DNA of 64,000 nucleotides, taken from contig JAUCBJ010006854.1 in NCBI GenBank assembly GCA_032718475.1, positions 1 to 64,000 on the forward strand, given 5' to 3'. Shown piece after piece: positions 56,756 to 64,000 of the stretch. Position 1 is the stretch's first letter. Each line of letters starts with the position of its first letter. The notes beneath the pieces were generated by a model. That model saw only the letters and a list, made by a program, of their open reading frames with translations. It did no database searches and was not told where the DNA came from. Source of the DNA: Nemertoderma westbladi (lineage: Eukaryota > Xenacoelomorpha > Nemertodermatida > Nemertodermatidae). A program made the translations under genes and the position numbers.

Positions 56756-57760
56756 ATGCCTACTGTCAGCAGAATGCCTACCAACAGCAACACCACGTCT
56801 AACACGGCATCTAGCCGTAGCAGCCAGGATAAAAGGCGATCCAGTCTCGCTGCTCCAAAAAATTGTAGTTCAAAACACAAGCCTTCTGATTGGTTTACGA
56901 CAAAGGTAGAATGCTCATGTTGCCTTAACACATGGACTGAAATGGAAATTCGAGTTGGTGATGACTACTCTTCTCGATCATTTACATGTGGCTTCTGCTC
57001 TGCAGCAATTATATCGGACCTAAAGCGTAAATTTATGGACGAACTTGATTCTGAAACCCAACGTCTGGTGCAAACAATCCGCGATGAAAAGTCTGATATT
57101 GTATCGAATCTCGATGCAACCCGTTCTGAGCTAGAGACCAGGGTTGAAGAAATAGAGAAAGTCGTTGCTGATTTGCAAACTAGCGAGTCTGATACCAATG
57201 CTATCCTTGGCAATGGTGATGTTGATATCGATTGTGATAGCCCTACTGATTCCTCATGGGTCAATGTTGTCCGTAAGAACCGTTCTGTCATCAAAGAGCT
57301 GCAAAGGAAAGTTGAAACCAGGCAAACCACTCATCCTCCGGTTAATACAACCGACATACAGAAGGTGATATTAGACACTGAGCAACGAAAGCACCATGTT
57401 CTTATAAGAGGACTTCCTGGAGATGGACAACCCAATACACAAACCCAGCGTCAAGTAGATAACAAATACCTAGAGGACTCCTTAAACGAAAAGTTGAACT
57501 ACCATGGTATCTCCCGTCTAGGTCGTCCCAGGGATGATGGTAAACCACGCCCACTTCGGCTGATCTTCTCAACAAGTGATGAGGCTAATAAGCTAATTGC
57601 TAGACGTTACTTTTTGCACAATAACACAAAATACTACTTTGACCGTGACCTATCGCGTTTTGAACAAGAACAGGCCTACAAGCAGCGGCAGAAACGACGG
57701 AATCAAATGCACTCCTCACCGAATAGCAACACCACACCTTTAGCTAACCAAGTCGATTGA
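56756..57760 (+). CDS. CR1-like LINE ORF1 protein
   Basis: 334-residue ORF1 of a non-LTR retrotransposon. Start taken at the first ATG (56756), though MPTNSN at 56774 is also possible. Seen: Ser/Thr-rich N-terminus, a C4 zinc-binding cluster (CSCC ... CGFC, about 48-74), a coiled-coil-like stretch (about 80-140), and a C-terminal basic region with an RRM-like HHVLIRGLPG segment (about 220-300). Such proteins bind RNA and act as chaperones. It ends at TGA, followed by CTAG, and the frame goes on without a stop into ORF2. Confidence 0.8.
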   Translation: MPTVSRMPTNSNTTSNTASSRSSQDKRRSSLAAPKNCSSKHKPSDWFTTKVECSCCLNTWTEMEIRVGDDYSSRSFTCGFCSAAIISDLKRKFMDELDSETQRLVQTIRDEKSDIVSNLDATRSELETRVEEIEKVVADLQTSESDTNAILGNGDVDIDCDSPTDSSWVNVVRKNRSVIKELQRKVETRQTTHPPVNTTDIQKVILDTEQRKHHVLIRGLPGDGQPNTQTQRQVDNKYLEDSLNEKLNYHGISRLGRPRDDGKPRPLRLIFSTSDEANKLIARRYFLHNNTKYYFDRDLSRFEQEQAYKQRQKRRNQMHSSPNSNTTPLANQVD

Positions 57761-60718
57761 CTAGCTCATTCCCTTCCTCCCAGACTAACAACCACTACAC
57801 TAGGTACACCATCCCCACAAACAATCACCACAGCTTCCTCTCAAAGCAACAGGGATAAAACCAATTGTGATCTAAAAGTTATGTACACAAATGCTGACAA
57901 CCTCCTGAATAAACTAACAGAGCTGCTTACCTATGTATCTATCCACAATCCCCATGTTGTCGCTGTGACCGAGGTGTTACCAAAGTTTCATAAATTGGAT
58001 ATAACAGAGAGTAACTACACATTGTCTGGTTATAATATGTACTCGAACCTTGATAAGCCAGGTTGTAGTAGGGGCATTATAATCTACTGTAAAGATGGGT
58101 TAACCACAGCCGATTACAACATTCCCACCATTCCCAATACTCATGTATCATGTCTTCCAGAGTCAGTATGGATTACAGTATTTGGCTCTAAGAAGAATAA
58201 CTTTGTTAATTTGGGATGTTTATATCGGAGTCCTACCAACCCTGAAGTAAACACGAAAGGTGTGTGCAACTTACTCGATGCTGTCTGTTCAGCAAACAGG
58301 AAAGAAGAGTTACTTATTGTAGGAGATTTTAATATGCCAGACACGAGTTGGCAAACCCTTTCATCCAGTGACAAATATGAAACTGAAATTATCCTATCAA
58401 TAAATGATAACTTTCTCTACCAACTCATAGATAAGCCAACCCGCTTTCGTGCCAACCAAAAACCGAATATATTAGACCTGATTCTAACAAATGAGGAACA
58501 TATTGTTGATTATCCTACTTATAGACCTGCTCTAGGTGCCAGCGACCATGTAGTGTTTGACTTTCATGTTGCTCTCCAAACACCAAAGTCAGTTACAACA
58601 CTTAATCGTCCCATCTTTTCAAAAGCAAATTATTCGGCAATTGCTGCAGAATTTAATATCAATAACTGGTCTGCCCTCTTCACTCCTCTCTCTGCACAAT
58701 CATCATGGTCACTATTCCATTCCTGCCTATTGCACTCATGCAAACACCATATTCCCACCAAACCCATTTCTTCCTCTCTGCCACCCAAGTGGATGAACAT
58801 TGACGTTCGTAATTCTATTCGGAACAAGGAACACTGTTGGATTGCGTACCGCAGAGATCCGTCGCCTAATACAATGGAAAGATATAAACTTGCTAGAAAT
58901 ATTTGTACCCAAAATATACGGAAGGCAAAGTGTCAATTTGAACGTAAAATCGCCTTGAATGCCTCAACAAATCCAACTGAATTCTGGAAGTTTGTTCGGT
59001 CAAAAACCAAAGTTCGTTCAACCATACACAACCTCAAACGTCCAGATGGTACATTCGCCACTACAAATATTGAGAAAGCAACTCTGTTAAATGAGTATTT
59101 TCATAGTGCTTTTACAGTTGAAGACCTGAGTAACATTTCTAGCCTTCCTCCTACTCAACCAAACACTATCGAACTCTCCTCAATTTCATTCACCACAGAA
59201 TCAGTCACAAAAGCCATACAGGAAATGAAAAGTCCCAGTGCCCCTGGCCCTGATTCCATATATCCACAGGTCATAAAGGAACTTGCTGATTCCGTCGCCC
59301 ATCCACTTGCTATTCTATTCCAAAAGTCTATGGATGAAGGTATAGTTCCAGCAGAATGGAAATTGGCAAATATATCTCCGCAGTTCAAGAATGGAAAGAA
59401 ATATGATAAAGAAAACTACCGGCAGATTAGCTTAACCTCAGTTGTGTGTAAGCTTATGGAGCGCAACATAGCATCTGTCACATACGAATTTTTAAAGGAA
59501 AACAGACGTCTTTCTGACCAACAGTATGGGTTTCTTAAAGGACGCTCATGTACACTGCAACTACTGGATGCCATATTTAACTGGTATAAGGTCCTTGATG
59601 ACCGACAATGTATTGACGTTGCCTTTTTAGACTTTCGTAAAGCGTTTGATTCTGTCCCACATCAACGTCTACTCCTCAAATTGAAGTCATTGGGGATAGC
59701 TGGCAACCTTTTGAAGTGGATTAGTTCGTTTTTATCTGGTAGATACCAACGAGTAGTAATTGGTGGTGAACATTCAACATGGCTATCAGTTGATAGTGGG
59801 GTTCCCCAAGGAAGTGTCGATGGGGTACTATTTTTCTTGGGATTTGTAGATGACATTCCTGCACTCCTAGGGCATTTGGCATACTTGTTTGCTGATGACT
59901 TAAAAGACTCTGCTGTAGTGGATCCCTCTATTAAACTCTCCGTGGGACCCCTGCAAAGTGATCTAGATATTTTGGATTGGTGGAGCAAGACCTGGCAATT
60001 ATTATTTAATCATAAGAAATGCAAGGTAATGCATATTGGTCGCTCTAACCCCAGGTACACGTACACCCTCGGGTCACACACACTGGAGACAACCGAAACA
60101 GAGAAAGACTTGGGTGTGAACTTAGATGATTCTCTCCAGTTCTCATTGCACACAGCCACTATCGTGAAGAAGGCAAATAAGGTTCTGGGGCTAGTATATA
60201 GAAGCTTTAATCACCTCAATGAAGACATGTTCATTAGTCTCTATAAGTCACTTGTCCGTCCTTGTGTGGAATACGCATCTCCAGTTTGGTCACCCAGCCA
60301 TGTAGGAGAAAGCCGCCTACTTGAGTCTGTCCAACGTCGGGCTACCCGTTTGGTAGCGGGCCTTCGTGACCTTCCATATCCGGAGCGACTGCGTCGCTTG
60401 GGACTACCTACTCTGGAATACCGACGTTCTCGCGCGGACCTTATTCAATTATATCGCATGCTAACGGGTGTTGATGCTGTCGATTGGCAGAGTTTCTTCT
60501 CCTTATCGTCAACTGTCTGTCGCGGTAACTCTTTAAAACTCACCAAACCGACCGTCCGTCTGAAAATCCGGGCCGATTCGTTCCACTTCCGAGTCATATC
60601 TCCCTGGAATGCTCTTCCTGATGTGGTTGTTACTTCCCCAAGTGTGAATATATTCAAATCGAACTTAAATGACCATTACAACTCTGCTACTAAGTTCTAC
60701 CCATCCTGGTGGAATTAA
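57761..60718 (+). CDS. CR1-like LINE ORF2: endonuclease and reverse transcriptase
   Basis: From the first ATG (57881) 945 residues; the same frame is open back to the ORF1 stop, adding 40 codons. Seen: apurinic-type endonuclease (about 1-230) with VTE at 33-35, GDFN at about 148 and SDH at about 221; reverse transcriptase with FLDFRKAFDSVPHQ (about 583-596), GVPQGS and the active site FADD (about 670); a thumb and C-terminal region with YASPVWSP and QRRATRLVAGLR. The region following GVPQGS (VDG-VLFFLGFVDD) deviates from the usual LGPLLF form. No frame break was found, so the element could be recently active. CR1/Jockey-clade by motif order; exact clade needs a tree. Confidence 0.9.
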   Translation, partial: LAHSLPPRLTTTTLGTPSPQTITTASSQSNRDKTNCDLKVMYTNADNLLNKLTELLTYVSIHNPHVVAVTEVLPKFHKLDITESNYTLSGYNMYSNLDKPGCSRGIIIYCKDGLTTADYNIPTIPNTHVSCLPESVWITVFGSKKNNFVNLGCLYRSPTNPEVNTKGVCNLLDAVCSANRKEELLIVGDFNMPDTSWQTLSSSDKYETEIILSINDNFLYQLIDKPTRFRANQKPNILDLILTNEEHIVDYPTYRPALGASDHVVFDFHVALQTPKSVTTLNRPIFSKANYSAIAAEFNINNWSALFTPLSAQSSWSLFHSCLLHSCKHHIPTKPISSSLPPKWMNIDVRNSIRNKEHCWIAYRRDPSPNTMERYKLARNICTQNIRKAKCQFERKIALNASTNPTEFWKFVRSKTKVRSTIHNLKRPDGTFATTNIEKATLLNEYFHSAFTVEDLSNISSLPPTQPNTIELSSISFTTESVTKAIQEMKSPSAPGPDSIYPQVIKELADSVAHPLAILFQKSMDEGIVPAEWKLANISPQFKNGKKYDKENYRQISLTSVVCKLMERNIASVTYEFLKENRRLSDQQYGFLKGRSCTLQLLDAIFNWYKVLDDRQCIDVAFLDFRKAFDSVPHQRLLLKLKSLGIAGNLLKWISSFLSGRYQRVVIGGEHSTWLSVDSGVPQGSVDGVLFFLGFVDDIPALLGHLAYLFADDLKDSAVVDPSIKLSVGPLQSDLDILDWWSKTWQLLFNHKKCKVMHIGRSNPRYTYTLGSHTLETTETEKDLGVNLDDSLQFSLHTATIVKKANKVLGLVYRSFNHLNEDMFISLYKSLVRPCVEYASPVWSPSHVGESRLLESVQRRATRLVAGLRDLPYPERLRRLGLPTLEYRRSRADLIQLYRMLTGVDAVDWQSFFSLSSTVCRGNSLKLTKPTVRLKIRADSFHFRVISPWNALPDVVVTSPSVNIFKSNLNDHYNSATKFYPSWWN

Positions 60719-61590
60719 TCTAATCTAATCCACTTGTTCACATAATCTATCTAACTCATAATTACTGTAAATCTTATTTTGCCGTATATTTTATTAATCA
60801 TTAATCTTATTTTAACTTCAGTTTTTTTTTTTATCGCTTTTTATTTTTATTGAATTTCTACCGTTTTATTTTACTACTTATTTTATTTAATTTTCCCATT
60901 GGTTAAAAATTGTATATCGTATTTCCCCAGTTGCCCTATTTTTACTCACATGCTATGCAATCTGTTATGCATTAATCTTTTATCTTCATGTATTTGTATC
61001 GTTTTACTATTGTACTGTATCTGTTTTATTTAATTATCCATTCTCAGTTGTTTTTCTTACCTTTTTTTTAATGAATTTGTACTGTTTTACTTTACTTTTG
61101 TAGGCCTACCTAATTTATTTTATTTTCCAGTAGTTATACAATGTATGTATATCGATCGTATTGTTATGCTCTCACACATTCCGGAATCACAGTTCTCTGT
61201 TGTTCTATTTTACTCACATGTTGTGCAATCCCACTTTAATTATTAATCTACCACTGCGTTGTACATTATATAGCCAATAATCTTATTCTGTTAACACCGT
61301 ATAGATTACTTTTATGCCATTAATTTTTATTTATTTTATCTAGATAGTCCACGTGATATATAAACTTTTATTTACTTTGCGCCATTTTATTGTATTATGG
61401 AGACATGCCGTAAATGCTAAATGTATGTTGCATTCTACCTTATTGTGTGGTTTAAATGTTTTGAGTAATTTTTATATTTTTAAAGTTTAATTTCCGCGTA
61501 CATATCGTGATTTATGGGACCCTATAAGTTCTCAACTTTCTTGTTCCTGTAACTTTTAATAATAATAATAAATAATAATAAAATAATAAT
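60719..61590 (+). mobile_element. 3' untranslated region and tail of the CR1-like LINE
   Basis: AT-rich 3' UTR ending in TAATAATAATAAATAATAAT-type repeats at 61558-61590, a short-repeat tail expected for this LINE group. The full LINE would then span about 56600-61590. Confidence 0.65.
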
Positions 61591-62574
61591 TAATCTATTA
61601 GACGTACGATATCGGTACAACTATATCTTCTCATTATATTAACTGTCTGCAATAGTTAATTGTAAGTAATATACATTAGCGACCACCGACCACCTACATT
61701 TAACTAAGTAAAGTGTAACTTATTACTTCAGAATTATGGCTTCTAAAAATAGTCAGACGTTTTGTGTTTGCATTGCGGTTTGCCACATGGCTGGCTGACG
61801 CAAATAATAGCTGATTAAGAGCAAATATTAAACTATATCCTTTGCTTATACAGTATTTACTTTTTCTTTATTATTGTTATGGTGTGAATATCATAATACC
61901 TAAATACAGTATTATTCTTTCATAATTCATACCGGTACTGCTCTGTGGTTTTATCTACGTACGTCCATGTACGTACAATTTAGTGCATGGCACCTTCCAA
62001 CAGACCAACAACGCGCAGGTTCTATCTACTGTGACTGTAGTAGTCTTATGTTTGTATAGTATGATAGTATGTGTGAAATGTGGGGGAGCTCTATGTCTAT
62101 ATCTGTATATGGGATATTTATTTTCATTCATTCCTGTTTTATCTTTTTTTCTCTCTCTTGTCTTGCCAGTCACGCCAGATGACAAAAACACAAAGCTGAA
62201 ACACCCTGTCATCATAAAGTCAACCTATCATTGCAGCATTGTTTCATTTGCTTTGTTGCGTTGTTGTGTCTTGTGTGGTTGGTTGGTACCGGTACCGGTA
62301 CCGGGTGACCGGTACCGACTAACTGCTAACGGCAGAGCCTGCGGTGCAGTACTACCGCTGTACCGGTACTGCTGTACTGGTCAGCTGGTCTGGTAGGCCT
62401 GTCGGGCGTCGGCACTTATTCAGAAATACAGGCAGGCAGGTCCAAGACCTCTCTAGCTAGACAGGGACTCTAGCTGTCTAACTGTAGGCCTATTGTTTTG
62501 CTGATTTGTCCGCAGTATGGTTTCGGGTTTCGCACTTCGGCACTTCATTTAATGTGGTTTAAAATAATACAGTA
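61591..62574. other. upstream region of HS6ST, no other gene seen
   Basis: Contains GGTACCGGTACCGGTACC palindromic repeats near 62286-62315 and several TAGGCCT words. Open frames here show no domain. The HS6ST promoter should lie near the right end. Confidence 0.5.
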
Positions 62575-63861
62575 ATGAAGAAATTTACAACTGAGATTGG
62601 AGTTCCCGTGTACGTTTCGTTGAACAAGAATAATTCACAAGCTAAATACCACCGCCTTCCTCAATCTCACCTGGAACCTTCCGTTAAACCGTCGTGTTTA
62701 TCCAGAATGTGTTCCTCAAACCGCAAATCTTATATCTACTTTATATTATTCTGTGGGTTCGTTTTGGCAGCTTGTTTATACATCACGCGACGAATGCCTT
62801 CCTGTTCGGATGAACATTTGGGTCTAGAGGAGGAGAGAGTTTACAATCACATAAAGGATTTATTATACAACACCGGTATGACGGAGGAGAATGGCTTGGT
62901 TCGTTACCACGTCGATATGCTGGACTCTAATAAGCAATTCGACGTGGAAAGCAATGACGTCATAGTGTTTATTCATATACAGAAAACTGGTGGGACGACT
63001 TTCGGAAAACATTTAGTTAACAACTTAGATCTTAAGAAACCGTGTAAATGTCGACGCAAAAAGAAGAAGTGTAAGTGTCTGCGACCTAACAGCGACAACA
63101 GTGTTTGGTTGTTCAGTCGTTTCTCCACGGGTTGGCTGTGCGGCCTGCACGCTGATTGGACGGAGTTGCAGGAATGCGTCCCGGGGGAGCTGGACCGGTT
63201 AGAGCGGGACAAACCCTCGGGGCAGCCGGCCCTACGTCGGTACTACTACGTGACGATGCTACGGGACCCGGTGCCGCGCTATCTTAGCGAGTGGAAGCAC
63301 GTGCAACGGGGGGCAACCTGGAAGACCTCGCGGCACGTGTGCGGGGGGAGGACCCCCACGGCGGAGGAGTTGCCTCCCTGCTACGCCGGAGAGTCGTGGA
63401 AGGGAGTATCTCTACGGGAGTTCATAGATTGCCCCTCTAACTTAGCGCATTCGCGACAGACTAGAATGCTAGCTGATTTATCCCTAGTCGACTGCTACAA
63501 CTTGACTACTTACTCGCCGGAGGACAGATCAACGCTGTTGCTTAGCAGCGCTAAGACTAACCTACTGCGACTCGCATACTTCGGGATCGTTGAGTATCAG
63601 AAAGAGAGTCAGTTCCTTTTCGAACAGACGTTTCATTTTAACTTTATCAGACAGTTCGAGCAGCACTCAGAGACCCACGCCGACAACGCTTACGATTTGG
63701 AGAGCGACGAGGATATGGAGTCGGTGCGGACGATTAATGAGATCGACTCCGAACTCTATCGCTTCGCTAAATCTATTTTCCTTCGAAGAGTCGATATTAT
63801 GAAGAAACTCGCTCTGGATGCAGACGGAGAGTTAGAAGAAGACAGTTTGTTAGCGAGTTAG
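62575..63861 (+). CDS. HS6ST: heparan-sulfate 6-O-sulfotransferase, single exon
   Basis: Golgi type II membrane enzyme that transfers sulfate from PAPS to the 6-O position of glucosamine in heparan sulfate, shaping binding of growth factors. 428 residues (human HS6ST1 411). Seen: cytoplasmic N-terminus with basic residues, a membrane anchor (about 53-70), the 5'-phosphosulfate loop IHIQKTGGTTFGKHL (133-147), a Lys/Cys-rich loop (about 156-169), GLHADW (about 190-195), and the 3'-phosphate motif TMLRDPVPRYLSEW (227-240). The tail after about 365 is acidic. No introns; known vertebrate HS6ST genes have a few. Start is the first ATG. Whether it is HS6ST1, 2 or 3 cannot be said, as a single invertebrate gene usually corresponds to all three. 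Confidence 0.93.
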   Translation: MKKFTTEIGVPVYVSLNKNNSQAKYHRLPQSHLEPSVKPSCLSRMCSSNRKSYIYFILFCGFVLAACLYITRRMPSCSDEHLGLEEERVYNHIKDLLYNTGMTEENGLVRYHVDMLDSNKQFDVESNDVIVFIHIQKTGGTTFGKHLVNNLDLKKPCKCRRKKKKCKCLRPNSDNSVWLFSRFSTGWLCGLHADWTELQECVPGELDRLERDKPSGQPALRRYYYVTMLRDPVPRYLSEWKHVQRGATWKTSRHVCGGRTPTAEELPPCYAGESWKGVSLREFIDCPSNLAHSRQTRMLADLSLVDCYNLTTYSPEDRSTLLLSSAKTNLLRLAYFGIVEYQKESQFLFEQTFHFNFIRQFEQHSETHADNAYDLESDEDMESVRTINEIDSELYRFAKSIFLRRVDIMKKLALDADGELEEDSLLAS

Positions 63862-64000
63862 CCGCCCAAATAATCAATGTTTATATCATTATGTTAAAAG
63901 TAACACTATTCAGTGTTTATGGCCCGACTGTATTTATGTAAATATGTTTAACATGAATAGAGTAGACCGGGTCATAAACGCTGAATACGTAATTTTGTGA

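Noticed and set aside
61983-62396. 137-aa frame upstream of HS6ST
   Set aside because: Hydrophobic low-complexity translation that ends in palindromic GGTACC repeats; no recognised domain and no splice evidence.

Overview
The window is animal (metazoan) nuclear DNA, AT-rich and dense in repeats. This is inferred from gene content: an IkB kinase, a torsin, a heparan-sulfate 6-O-sulfotransferase, a GPI-anchor subunit (PIG-H) and a mitochondrial glutaryl-CoA dehydrogenase. IKK, torsin and HS6ST are animal families. The host genes are strikingly intron-poor: four of five are single uninterrupted reading frames and IKK has three exons. The species cannot be named from sequence alone; an invertebrate fits best.

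Layout. 1-8530: three tandem copies of a ~2.97-kb non-coding unit, each with a tRNA-like segment and a hairpin whose arms change together between copies. 9155-~18000: a minus-strand BEL/Pao LTR retrotransposon with an extra 445-aa upstream frame, a 1824-aa gag-protease-RT-RNase H frame, and an integrase broken after its first residues; its upstream side carries several tandem direct repeats. 18026-18266: a 38-bp minisatellite. 19611-35060: a 15.4-kb satellite of ~551 monomers of 28 bp with higher-order structure. 35216-38660: IKK (minus). 39060-40800: a decayed LINE split by a 957-bp inverted-repeat element. 42475-43506: torsin (minus). 44428-44834: a tRNA-derived SINE with a pentanucleotide tail. 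46529-48988: a segment bounded by 54-bp inverted repeats, enclosing another LINE fragment. 49209-50531: GCDH (plus). 51529-52221: PIG-H (plus). 52780-53760: a LINE fragment split by a 547-bp element that carries a tRNA-like promoter and a hammerhead ribozyme. 55022-56440: nested inverted-repeat elements. ~56600-61590: a near-intact CR1-like LINE whose ORF1 and ORF2 share one frame, separated only by a TGA followed by CTAG. 62575-63861: HS6ST (plus).

The host genes do not form a pathway or operon; they are ordinary neighbours. The main interest is in the mobile and repetitive DNA: the hammerhead/tRNA-like element, the readthrough-type stop in the LINE, the co-varying hairpins in the 2.97-kb repeats, and the barcode-like satellite that starts just past the IKK polyadenylation signal.
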